This document shows, one piece after another, positions 17,168 through 25,224 of a stretch of 64,000 nucleotides of DNA. Origin of the DNA: Actinomyces minihominis (GTDB lineage: Bacteria > Actinomycetota > Actinomycetes > Actinomycetales > Actinomycetaceae); NCBI RefSeq assembly GCF_900187855.1, contig NZ_FYEG01000002.1:360608-424607 (forward strand). The letters run 5' to 3'. Position numbers and translations under genes: made by a program. Within the stretch, counting starts at the first letter, position 1, and each line of letters begins with the position of its first letter. A model generated the notes under the pieces. The model saw only the letters and a program-made list of their open reading frames with translations, made no database searches and was not told the origin of the DNA.

Positions 17168-18517
17168 TTAGTTCTCTTCGTCCTCGTCAGCAATGTCCTC
17201 GATGTCGATGGCGAAGGTGCCCTCTTCCTCGACAACCTCAGGCTCTTCAGCCTTGGATCCGTCGGCGGTGAAGGCAGAGAGGTCAACGACCTCGCCATTG
17301 GTGTCCTTCACCGTGGTCTCACCAAGCACCGAAACGAGTGCCTTGGTGCGGGCCAGCTCGGCGTACAGGTTCTGGATCTGGGTCTGGTCCTGCAGCATGG
17401 TGCCGAGGTCCATTCCGTAGGTCTGGGCGGTGTGCATCATGAAGTCGATGAGCTCCTGCTGGGCGACCTCAACCTCACGACCCTCAACCAGGGTGTCAAG
17501 GAAGACCTGCTGGCGAATGTCAGCAACGATGCGCTCACGAACTTCCGCGCGTGCTTCCTCATCAGCGTCCTCCGAGACGCGGCGGGCCACCTCAGCCTCA
17601 ACCACGTCCTCGGGCAGAAGAATCTCTGCCTCAGCAATGAGCTGCTCAAGGAGGCGGTCACGGGCCTGCAGAGCCTGCGAACCCTTCTTGCCCTCACGGA
17701 CAGTCTTCACGGTGTCCTCACGCAGCTCTTCTGCTGTGTCGAACTCAGAGACCATCAATGCGAAGTCATCATCAACCTCGGGAAGCTCGCGTTCCTTGAC
17801 AGCGGTGACCTTGACGTCAATGACGGCCTCGGATCCCGCGTGGTCACCACCGGCAACGGAGGAGTTAAAGGTGATCTCTTCACCTGCGGATGCGCCGCGC
17901 AGCGCCTCATCCTGGCCGGGCAGCATGGAGCCGGATCCCAGTTCGTAGGAAACGTCGGACAGCGAGTCGATCTCTTCGTCACCGACGGTTGCCTTGAGGT
18001 CGAGGGTGAGGAAGTCGCCGTCCTCAGCCGGGCGATCCAGGTTCTTCAGGGTGGCGAAACGGCCTCGCAGCGAGTCGAGCTCGGCCTGCACGTCCTCGTC
18101 GGTCACATCAATGAGGTCGACCTCAACGGTACGTCCCTCAAGGCTGGGCAGTTCGAACGCAGGAACGACATCCATGTTGGCTGAGAAGACCAGGGCCCCG
18201 CCGGGCTCACCCTCAGTCGCCGGGATCTCATCAACCTCGATCTCAGGCTGGGCCAGAGGACGCAGCTTGTTCTCAACGATTGCGTTGTTTAGCTGTTCGG
18301 GAACAACCTGGTTCACGACCTGTTCGATGACGGCCCCTCGGCCGAAACGCTGATCGATGATACGAGGAGGAACATTGCCCTTACGGAAGCCGGGAATGTT
18401 CACCTGGCCAGCAATTTCCTTGTATGCCTCTGCCATGAATGGCTTGAGTTCGTCGTAATCAACCGTGACCGTCAGGCGTGCCTTGGTCGGTTCCAGGTAT
18501 TCAACGGTGCTCTTCAC
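17168..18517 (-). CDS. tig: Trigger factor (ribosome-associated chaperone)
   Basis: Trigger factor binds nascent chains at the ribosome exit and has peptidyl-prolyl isomerase activity. The 449-residue product shows the N-terminal ribosome-binding motif (GFRKGNVPPRIIDQRFG near residue 45), a central FKBP-like domain (about 150-240) and a C-terminal helical arm, with an acidic tail. I use the GTG at 18517 (product MKSTVEYLEP...), with GGGAGTG upstream. The longer ATG frame runs through the tRNA and is not credible. It heads the tig-clpP1-clpP2-clpX proteostasis cluster and has its own terminator. Confidence 0.95.
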   Translation of the reverse strand: MKSTVEYLEPTKARLTVTVDYDELKPFMAEAYKEIAGQVNIPGFRKGNVPPRIIDQRFGRGAVIEQVVNQVVPEQLNNAIVENKLRPLAQPEIEVDEIPATEGEPGGALVFSANMDVVPAFELPSLEGRTVEVDLIDVTDEDVQAELDSLRGRFATLKNLDRPAEDGDFLTLDLKATVGDEEIDSLSDVSYELGSGSMLPGQDEALRGASAGEEITFNSSVAGGDHAGSEAVIDVKVTAVKERELPEVDDDFALMVSEFDTAEELREDTVKTVREGKKGSQALQARDRLLEQLIAEAEILLPEDVVEAEVARRVSEDADEEARAEVRERIVADIRQQVFLDTLVEGREVEVAQQELIDFMMHTAQTYGMDLGTMLQDQTQIQNLYAELARTKALVSVLGETTVKDTNGEVVDLSAFTADGSKAEEPEVVEEEGTFAIDIEDIADEDEEN

Positions 18518-18739
18518 GCGTAACACTCCCACGAATAGATTTCGCCTCCGCCCCATCTCAGGACGAAATGCGCTGATTCTGGCGGGCAGGGACGCCCGCA
18601 ACCCAGCCAATACTACGGCAGGGCAAGCGGCCACACCTAAGTACTTTCCGCGGCTGTGGCAGAGGCAACTTGATCGAAGGTGAGTAAACGGCCTCGACCG
18701 CGCTATAGTTGTCCAGTCGTCATCGCCAAGATGGCGAAC

Positions 18740-18813
18740 GCGGGTGTAGCTCAATGGTAGAGCCTCTGCCTTCCAAGCAGATGGTGCGAGTTCGATTCTC
18801 GTCACCCGCTCCA
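18740..18813 (+). tRNA. tRNA-Gly (anticodon TCC)
   Basis: The full cloverleaf is visible: acceptor GCGGGTG/CACCCGC, D arm GCTC-AATGGTA-GAGC, anticodon stem TCTGC/GCAGA with loop CTTCCAA (anticodon TCC at 18772-18774), and T arm GCGAG-TTCGATT-CTCGT. A CCA follows the discriminator base, so the 3' end appears genome-encoded. A possible -10 box TATAGT lies at 18704-18709. Confidence 0.96.
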
Positions 18814-18814
18814 A

Positions 18815-18846
18815 GCCCCAGTTCCTCAGGATCAGGGGTTTTTTTG
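18815..18846 (+). terminator. Terminator of tRNA-Gly
   Basis: CCCC...CCT and AGG...GGGG form an imperfect stem, followed by seven T residues, directly after the tRNA. Confidence 0.75.
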
Positions 18847-18860
18847 CTTCCCTGCAACGG

Positions 18861-19415
18861 CTAGACAGTCTGGGACAGCCTTTCTAACCACACTCCGAAC
18901 GTTGGTTGGTACCCGTCCCCACCAAAGATGTGGGCCCTCACAACGCTCTGCAGACCCCGATCAGCGTCGACCTGAATCATGGGGACCATCATGCGCGCGG
19001 CATAGTCCGGAAGATAGCCGCATGTCACCGGCCCGGCCTCAGCCAGAAGGTCGACCCGAACCACCACCCTGTTCCTAGACTCCGGGTTGCCAGGTTCCCA
19101 GATCAGGGCAGCCATGATGTCGCGCCCCTCTGTGGCCGTGATTCGGTAGAGGTCCCGGGCGTGCTCGGGATCGCTGATTACCTCCTGGTTCACGACCAGG
19201 GGAAAAGCTGTGCGCCCCACCGGTGGCACCGGCGCGTAGGACCACAGGTCGGTCTTTGGGGTCTGCGACCAGATGATCGCGGCAGCGACCCACACACCGA
19301 CAAAAAGCAATGTCCCGACCAGGGGTACCGAGGCGAGAAAGCTAGCTGCAAAGAACGCGAGAATCCAGTAGATCCACCCTTGCATTCCCCAGGGGCGACG
19401 CTTGTATCGGTTCAT
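18861..19415 (-). CDS. Hypothetical two-helix membrane protein (intact copy)
   Basis: The 184-residue protein begins MNRYKRRPWG and has two closely spaced hydrophobic helices at about residues 12-52. A soluble domain of about 130 residues follows, with the motif WSYAPVPPVGRTAF and a C-terminal FGVWLERL. I do not recognise a named family. It is a tandem paralogue of the broken gene immediately to the right: both begin MNRYKRRP, share xxTPxxDxWSYxPVPxVG after the helices, and end with FxVWxE. The topology suggests a membrane-anchored domain of unknown role. Confidence 0.7.
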   Translation of the reverse strand: MNRYKRRPWGMQGWIYWILAFFAASFLASVPLVGTLLFVGVWVAAAIIWSQTPKTDLWSYAPVPPVGRTAFPLVVNQEVISDPEHARDLYRITATEGRDIMAALIWEPGNPESRNRVVVRVDLLAEAGPVTCGYLPDYAARMMVPMIQVDADRGLQSVVRAHIFGGDGYQPTFGVWLERLSQTV

Positions 19416-19468
19416 GGAACCAGCCTAGTGGCGCTCCCGGCGCCAAGCGCGCCGAACGGCTAGTCCCT

Positions 19469-20011
19469 CTACTGCGCCTCAATCCAAACCCTGAAGTTCG
19501 GGGGTTCGCTCTCTCCGCCCTCGATGCGGGCAAGTGCCGTGCTTCGAATGCCCTGGAAGCTGTTGTCAACGACCATTTTTGACACCACCGCTGACAGGTC
19601 TTCCGGCAGGTAGCCGACGGTGAAAGCCTTTTCACTGGTAGTCAGATCGACCCGGACGGCAGTGCCCGAGGGATGTCCCTGGTTATCCGGTTCGGCCACC
19701 AGGGTGGCCACGCTCTCGCGCCCATTTTCGGCCAGGTAGCGACTCACTGAACCGGCAGCTACGGATCCGACACCCACCGGGATGCTCTCAGGCAGGTCCA
19801 GTGCTGCGGAACCCACGATTGGAACCGGCTGGTAGGACCAAACATCTTCGTTTGGTGTTTTCGCCCAGATCACTGCACCAATGACCACGACGAGGACGAG
19901 CAGGAGGGGACCCACCCACGGAATCATTCCTAGTAGCACCGCTAGACCGGCAACTAGAACCCAGTACTGCCAGGAAGCTTAGCCGAGCGGGCGTCGTTTG
20001 TACCTGTTCAT
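19469..20011 (-). pseudogene. Paralogue of the preceding gene with an in-frame stop at codon 11
   Basis: Translation from the ATG at 20011 gives MNRYKRRPLG and then TAA (19981-19979). The same frame then continues ASWQYWVLVAGLAVLLGMIP and on to the end of the family domain at 19469. The intact paralogue has a Met codon at the stop position, and both copies share the CTAGGCTGG sequence just upstream of the start. A single base change (for example CAA to TAA) would explain the break. A GTG at 19939 could restart translation to give 156 residues with a shortened membrane segment, so residual function is possible. Confidence 0.7.
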
Positions 20012-20054
20012 AACGCCAGCCTAGAGTCCTCTACGGCTTACGCCAAGGCTTTAC

Positions 20055-21335
20055 CTAGCTTCGTTTGATAACGGTGGTGAGGTTGGAGTCAGATGTGGGT
20101 GGGGAGGTGATTTCTGTGGCCGGACCCCCTTCAAGAATCTGCCTGGTGAGGTCCCAGCGGTAGGACATTTCCTCCTGCGGCAGTGCGGCATTTTCTGCCA
20201 CCCCACCGATCAGAGGACGGACGATATGCCCGGCGTCCACCGTCACTGCGAGCCACTCTGCAGCAACTATCTGCGCGGGCTCGCCCTCGTCCTTGACCCC
20301 CTCAAAGAAGGCCATCAAACCGGTCGATGACTCTGTCGATCCCGTCGCCTCTCTAGTTTGATTAGAGATGAAGTTGCCGAGGCCGTACGCCACCCACATT
20401 CCGTTGCCGTTCGGACCGCCCTCAAGGAGGGCAATCGGGCGTGGGACGTGAGCGTGGTGAGCGATGTAAATATCGATGAGGCCGGAAGCCGCTAGTTCGG
20501 CAGCTGTTTGCTCCTGGAACGGTTCGGCCGCGGTGTTGTACTCGGCTTCGCAGCAGTGCAGTGTCGCCACGACAATGTCAGCCCCGTTCTCGCGAGCCTG
20601 GCGTGCCTGGGCCTCTATTTGGGGCACATCGATCATCTGGATTGACCACGGGGCCTCTTCGGGAATGGGAAGGCCATTGGTGTTGTGAGCTGCGGCGATG
20701 TGAGCGACCTTGATCGACTGGTCGCCACCTTCAATGCTGTAGAATTGCGGCTGATTGGCCTCTTCCTGGCTGCGCGCAGTTCCGGCGTGCCCAAGGCCGG
20801 CGGCGTCAAGGAAGTCCAGCGTGTTCACCACACCTGCGAACCCCTGATCCAAAGAGTGGTTTGACGAGGTCGAACAGCCGGTCCACCCCATTTCAGCCAT
20901 CTCGTCGGCTAGGTCTCGCGGCGTCCCAAATATGGGGTATCCGGTTGGATCCTGGTCCCTGGGGACCATCGCTGTCTCCATGTTGCACAGGGCAATATCG
21001 GAGCCTTGGATGTAGGGGGTCACGGGTTCCATAAGGCGGCTGAAATCCCACCTGGTTCCGTCCCAAGCAGAGTCCGCCACCGGCATGTGAATGAGCATGT
21101 CCCCACCGGCGGAAATGGTGAAGTTGAGGGGCTGTGGTTCGGGTTCAGGTTCCACGCTCTGGGCTTCGACACCTACGGACTCAGACTGCTCGCCCTCGAT
21201 CGCGTCTTCAGGACCGTCCTCAACGAAGAGAACTGGCAGTTGCCAGGGCTGAAGGGCTAGGAGCACGCCGACAAGCAGCATCACTGCCCCGGTCAGTAGC
21301 AGGAGCGAGCGTCGCAGTGTCGCGGTGTTGTGCAT
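20055..21335 (-). CDS. CapA-family (PGA_cap) metallophosphatase-like protein
   Basis: The protein has a short N-terminus, one transmembrane or signal-anchor helix (about residues 9-28), a Glu/Pro-rich linker, and an extracellular calcineurin-like CapA domain. That domain shows the conserved blocks SAGGDMLIH, IALCNMETAM, SSNHSLDQG and AYGLGNF. The usual HWGxEY block reads HCCEAEYN here. CapA proteins act in poly-gamma-glutamate or capsule assembly; here the gene lies at the end of a polysaccharide locus. The start is uncertain: the ATG at 21335 has no close ribosome site, and a TTG at 21365 is an alternative. Confidence 0.78.
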   Translation of the reverse strand: MHNTATLRRSLLLLTGAVMLLVGVLLALQPWQLPVLFVEDGPEDAIEGEQSESVGVEAQSVEPEPEPQPLNFTISAGGDMLIHMPVADSAWDGTRWDFSRLMEPVTPYIQGSDIALCNMETAMVPRDQDPTGYPIFGTPRDLADEMAEMGWTGCSTSSNHSLDQGFAGVVNTLDFLDAAGLGHAGTARSQEEANQPQFYSIEGGDQSIKVAHIAAAHNTNGLPIPEEAPWSIQMIDVPQIEAQARQARENGADIVVATLHCCEAEYNTAAEPFQEQTAAELAASGLIDIYIAHHAHVPRPIALLEGGPNGNGMWVAYGLGNFISNQTREATGSTESSTGLMAFFEGVKDEGEPAQIVAAEWLAVTVDAGHIVRPLIGGVAENAALPQEEMSYRWDLTRQILEGGPATEITSPPTSDSNLTTVIKRS

Positions 21336-21383
21336 GGAGCGATGGTAACAGCGCAGTCCCTCCAACTCTCTCGCCCGGATAAC

Positions 21384-22334
21384 CTAAGGGGTCTCGGTGT
21401 CCTCTACAAACTCCGGTGCCAATAGTTCCGGCGGAAGGAGGAAGTTCCCCTGCTCGTCCATGTAGGGGGCGAAGGCTTCGCGAGTTGCCGCGGCCTCAGC
21501 GGTCAGTGCTTCGGCCGAGGCTTCGAGTGCCTTCACGTCCCCTGAGTCCACTTCTTGAGCCTCGAGCAAGACGCCTTGGCTGGTGCGGAACTGCGTCCAC
21601 AACACCGCACGAATCTCATTGGCCTGCGGGATCTGGGTTGCCTGCTGAAGTACCGTCAACGCTTGCATTGAGAAAGCGTTGAGGTCGTCAAACGCTGCCT
21701 GCCATGCCTCTCCAGCACTTCGTAACGTTTCCGAGAGCTTGTCTTCCACCGTGGACTTCGCTTCGCGCAGTTCTACGACGTTGGCCGTGAGCTCCTGGTT
21801 AAGCGCGTGGAAGTGCGCGATCGCTTCTTTCCTGTGCTGGGGCATAGCGACTGAGTAGGTCTTGGCAGACTTCAGCACCACCAGTGCTTCCCGGGGGTTG
21901 AGAGGCTTCGTGTCGGGCTTTTCTTCACCCACGCCCGCCGCCTCATCATCTTCGGGAATCAAAAACTCTGCGAGCTCCTCCCCCTTTGTGATGGTCGCCT
22001 CCGTAGCGGTGATGGCGTTTTGCAGGTTCTGCCACGAATCATCACCGAGCTGCGCTGTTTGCGCAGTGATCAGAGTCGTTTCCGACTGTTCGACAAGAAC
22101 CACTGCATCGAGAACCGAAGTTGCCGAGTCACGCACAAAACCGGACCACCAGGCCTGACGGTAAACATCCCGGTACAACCACGCCACGGCGCCACCAACC
22201 AGTGCTAACGCAATGAGTATGCCAACTACCGCTGTGAAGCGCTGTCCCCGTATGCGGCGCCGCTGGTCCCTATGACGCCTCGAGTCCCCTGTTGCTCGAC
22301 CCCTGTAGTGGGCTCTTACCCGAACCTTACTCAT
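21384..22334 (-). CDS. Single-pass membrane protein with coiled-coil ectodomain, paralogue 2
   Basis: The 316-residue protein has a very basic N-terminus (about 30 residues with many Arg), one transmembrane helix (about 32-54) followed by WLYRDVYRQAWWSGFVRDSA, then long Ala/Glu/Gln-rich helices predicted to form coiled coils. A conserved AAGVGEEKPD segment lies near residue 130. It is clearly paralogous to the upstream gene, with the same helix-WLYxDV-xxxFVxDSA layout and the same AAGVGEE motif. Its start overlaps the end of that gene by 8 bases. Position in the Wzm/Wzt operon suggests a structural or regulatory part of polysaccharide export. I know no named family. Confidence 0.8.
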   Translation of the reverse strand: MSKVRVRAHYRGRATGDSRRHRDQRRRIRGQRFTAVVGILIALALVGGAVAWLYRDVYRQAWWSGFVRDSATSVLDAVVLVEQSETTLITAQTAQLGDDSWQNLQNAITATEATITKGEELAEFLIPEDDEAAGVGEEKPDTKPLNPREALVVLKSAKTYSVAMPQHRKEAIAHFHALNQELTANVVELREAKSTVEDKLSETLRSAGEAWQAAFDDLNAFSMQALTVLQQATQIPQANEIRAVLWTQFRTSQGVLLEAQEVDSGDVKALEASAEALTAEAAATREAFAPYMDEQGNFLLPPELLAPEFVEDTETP

Positions 22335-23376
22335 CGGCTGCTCCAGACTGCGGCGGCTTTACCGGCGGAATCGGATCTATCGGGTCCGGGTCCGGGTCCG
22401 TGGGTTCGGTAGGTACCCCCGGCTCCCCCGGGGTCTCCTCCTCGACAGGAACCTCCGGGTAGGTCGGAGTAGTTTCACCGTTACCCCCCTGGGGGAACCA
22501 GGTGTCGGGTTCCTGATAAATTTCAGTTTCACCCCCGACAACTGGCGCTTCCACCGGCGGTGCAACCGGGTTGAAATAGGGATCAAAGCCAGCATCGAGT
22601 TCCGCGATCATCGCGGTGACCTGCTCGGTCGCGGCTTTCAGTTCCGCAACACTCTGTGTATCCACGGAACGTGCGGCACCCAAAACCGTACGTGCCCGGA
22701 TGGCTAAGTCCCACAGCGCCTGCCACTGCTCGGCAGATACCAGGTTTGGGTCACCCGATTGCAGGGCATCCATCGCGGCACGGATCTTAGTGACCAAGAG
22801 CTCGACTGCAACGGACCAGTCGCCGTGTGCGGCCTCAAGTGTGGAGTCGATATGAGACTCAACGAGTTCAATCGTCTCTTGAAGATCAAGAGACTGCTCC
22901 GCCAGTGCGTTCATCACACTGCGGTAGTTGCTGTAGGTATCTTTCGGCTCCTCAGGCGTAGTGACATCAGTGAGATGGAAACCGCTGGCCAGCACCTCAA
23001 GTGGGTCAAGGACCAGCATCTCATCGGGCCGTTCTTCTCCCACCCCAGCAGCAGCACGCACTGGTGTAACCACATAGTCAGCAAGGGACATGGCCTTCTC
23101 CACCAGCGAGTTCATACCGTCAAGCTCAGCTTGCAGCTGCTCGACGATGGCCGGATCTACCTTTTGGTGTTCAGCCGCTGCCAGGACACTTTCCCCCTGT
23201 TCGAGCAGCTCCGAGGCAGCTACCACCTTCGGCGCGGAGTCTTCAACGAAGTTTGCCCACCCTGACTGTGTCCGCACATCAGAGTAGAGCCAAAACACCA
23301 TGGCAGTAATCAAGCCGAGGGCAACCGCAATCCCCGCGATGGCTGCGAGTCCCTGGCGAACTTTCATCCCTATCAA
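22327..23376 (-). CDS. Single-pass membrane protein with coiled-coil ectodomain, paralogue 1
   Basis: The 349-residue protein starts with a transmembrane helix (about residues 9-30), then WLYSDVRTQSGWANFVEDSA, helical coiled-coil regions, the AAAGVGEERPD motif near residue 115, and a Pro/Glu/Asp-rich low-complexity tail of about 70 residues ending in QSGAADE. It overlaps the ABC ATPase gene by 4 bases (TTGA) if the TTG at 23376 is used; an ATG at 23367 is the alternative. It and its paralogue are translated with the ABC exporter, so a role in guiding or anchoring the exported polymer is a reasonable inference. Confidence 0.8.
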   Translation of the reverse strand: MIGMKVRQGLAAIAGIAVALGLITAMVFWLYSDVRTQSGWANFVEDSAPKVVAASELLEQGESVLAAAEHQKVDPAIVEQLQAELDGMNSLVEKAMSLADYVVTPVRAAAGVGEERPDEMLVLDPLEVLASGFHLTDVTTPEEPKDTYSNYRSVMNALAEQSLDLQETIELVESHIDSTLEAAHGDWSVAVELLVTKIRAAMDALQSGDPNLVSAEQWQALWDLAIRARTVLGAARSVDTQSVAELKAATEQVTAMIAELDAGFDPYFNPVAPPVEAPVVGGETEIYQEPDTWFPQGGNGETTPTYPEVPVEEETPGEPGVPTEPTDPDPDPIDPIPPVKPPQSGAADE

Positions 23377-24317
23377 TGCTGCGCACCCGAGACATGACGG
23401 CGGCGGGAAATACTCTCCCCGTCGTCAAACACGAGGCGCTTCTCGACCATCGAAGCCATCTCTTCCGCCAACATCTTCTCCGCGGCCTCGACCTCGCCCG
23501 TGACCATACGGTGGGCCCAAAGCCGATAACGGCGCGCCGTCTCATAGGCCGAGCCGTCTGAAATCACGCGCCCCTCATGCATCCAAATGGCTCGCGTGCA
23601 CATCTTTTCGATGGTCTGCGCAGCGTGCGACACCAGGAAGATGGTTCCCGCGTCCCGACGAATCTCTGCCAGGATCTCTTCTGACTTAGCGGTAAATGCC
23701 GCGTCACCCGTACCAAGCGCCTCGTCAATCAGCAGGATGTCCGGCTTGACCGCGACATTGATGGCAAATCGCAGCCGCGCACCCATACCTGAGGAGTAGG
23801 TTTCCATCGGACGCTCAATCGCGTCTCCAATTCCTGTGAGGTCGGCGATACGCGGGATGACCTCTTTCGTTTCTTCCGGGCTCAAACCAACCGCGAGGCA
23901 ACCAAGCTCGATATTCCGTAGCCCACTCAGGGCGGGCACCAAAGCCGCGCTAACTCCAAGCAGAGTTGGTTGGCTTCTCGCCAAGATCTCCCCGGATGTC
24001 GTCGGCTCGCTACCAGCAATCAACCGCAGCAAAGTCGACTTGCCAGCTCCATTCGCGCCCAGCAGCCCAATGGACTCCCCTGCCTGAACAACCAGGCTGA
24101 CGTTATCCACCGAGCGAACCTTGGTTTTCAACGGACGCCGCAGGTATTTGTTGGCAGCCAAAGCCAGCTTTGAGGCATTGCTGCGCGCTGCGGGACCTGA
24201 GACCGGAGCTGTGTACTCCTTGGTGACCTGATTGACCACCACTGAAGGGCCACCGAGAGTGACCTCGATACCCCGCTTCGTATCGTCTTTTTGCATGTCT
24301 TTACTCTCAGGCACCAT
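23373..24317 (-). CDS. wzt: Polysaccharide ABC exporter ATP-binding protein (Wzt/TagH-like)
   Basis: This is the nucleotide-binding subunit of an ABC-2 exporter for lipid-linked polysaccharide or teichoic-acid-like polymer. It has Walker A GANGAGKST, signature YSSGMGARLRFA, Walker B ILLIDEALGTGD and the H-loop FLVSHAA. The N-terminal 60 residues before the domain contain KTKVRSVDNVSL, as in TagH/KpsT-type proteins. No C-terminal carbohydrate-binding domain of the long Wzt type is present; the protein ends about 80 residues after the H-loop. The start is well supported by GGAGGAG and overlaps wzm by 11 bases. Confidence 0.9.
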   Translation of the reverse strand: MVPESKDMQKDDTKRGIEVTLGGPSVVVNQVTKEYTAPVSGPAARSNASKLALAANKYLRRPLKTKVRSVDNVSLVVQAGESIGLLGANGAGKSTLLRLIAGSEPTTSGEILARSQPTLLGVSAALVPALSGLRNIELGCLAVGLSPEETKEVIPRIADLTGIGDAIERPMETYSSGMGARLRFAINVAVKPDILLIDEALGTGDAAFTAKSEEILAEIRRDAGTIFLVSHAAQTIEKMCTRAIWMHEGRVISDGSAYETARRYRLWAHRMVTGEVEAAEKMLAEEMASMVEKRLVFDDGESISRRRHVSGAQH

Positions 24318-25224
24318 ACGACTCCTCCTTCAACCAGAAGAGAATGGCCCCGAAAAGCCACATTCCCACTGCCCAGACCGTGAAGTAGACCCAGTGGAAA
24401 AGGCTGGGTGTAGTCCCATAGATCAAGACATCACGACTCATGGTCAGGAACACGTAACCCGGGTTTGCCTGCATGATGAATGAAACCCAGAAATCTGCTT
24501 CAAACCGATCCAGAGAAAAGAAGACACCCGAAACATAGAACCAGAATCGTCCCAGCAGCGGCCAGATGAACTTCAAGTCAGGGACACTGGTGGTCAAACT
24601 GGCGGTGAACATGGCCAACCCATTGACGAACACCGTCGCGATCAACAGGATCGGAATTATCAAGACCCAACGCCAAGTTGGGACCGCGGGGGTAAACACC
24701 ACCACAAACGCCATCGTCGCAGCAACGACTGGCAGTAAATCAAGCAGGCTCCGGATCGTCCACGAAATCATGACAGTGGCGCGGGGAAACATGAAGGACC
24801 GGATCAGGTTTTGTGAACTCACCATGACTTGGGAACCCTTGGTCAGAGCGCCCTGCATGTAGCCAAAAAAGCTCACGCCGATGACAAGGTATCCAATGAA
24901 GTTGTCGATGCCGCGCGAAGTTTTTAGAAGTAACCCAAAAATAACCCAAAAGATAGCTGCATTCAGGAATGGGGCAACCACCAGCCAGATCTTGCCGAGG
25001 AGCATTCCGCGAGTGGTCTGAAATGCCTTAGCCCGGGCATCCGCCAGTATGAAGGCACGTCGGTTCCAGACCTCCGCCCAGTACTGGAAGAAGCCAGGTC
25101 GCTGACCCACCCTCGACAGTCCCGCAGTCCGCACTGGGAGCTCACCCGCGGTAGCTGTCGCAAGGTAGGTCGCGCCCAGCCACTCATCAAGTGGGATCTC
25201 CCGCTGCTGCTCAGAAGATGACAT
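24307..25224 (-). CDS. wzm: Polysaccharide ABC exporter permease (Wzm-like, ABC-2)
   Basis: The ABC-2 permease has an N-terminal cytoplasmic segment of about 65 residues, then RRAFILADARAKAFQTTRGMLLGKIWLVVAPFL leading into six transmembrane helices. It forms the export channel with the ATPase encoded directly downstream. I start at the ATG at 25224, which has GGAAAGG upstream; an in-frame ATG at 25242 is possible. The start region overlaps the end of the glycosyltransferase gene. Confidence 0.9.
   Translation of the reverse strand: MSSSEQQREIPLDEWLGATYLATATAGELPVRTAGLSRVGQRPGFFQYWAEVWNRRAFILADARAKAFQTTRGMLLGKIWLVVAPFLNAAIFWVIFGLLLKTSRGIDNFIGYLVIGVSFFGYMQGALTKGSQVMVSSQNLIRSFMFPRATVMISWTIRSLLDLLPVVAATMAFVVVFTPAVPTWRWVLIIPILLIATVFVNGLAMFTASLTTSVPDLKFIWPLLGRFWFYVSGVFFSLDRFEADFWVSFIMQANPGYVFLTMSRDVLIYGTTPSLFHWVYFTVWAVGMWLFGAILFWLKEESYGA

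Noticed and set aside
18740..18813. tRNA-Gly as an integration site for the polysaccharide locus
   Set aside because: No direct repeat of the tRNA 3' end was found elsewhere in the window, and no integrase gene is present.
17168..18814. Longer trigger-factor start reading into the tRNA-Gly gene
   Set aside because: The N-terminal extension is encoded by tRNA and spacer sequence; the GTG at 18517 with its ribosome site fits the family start.
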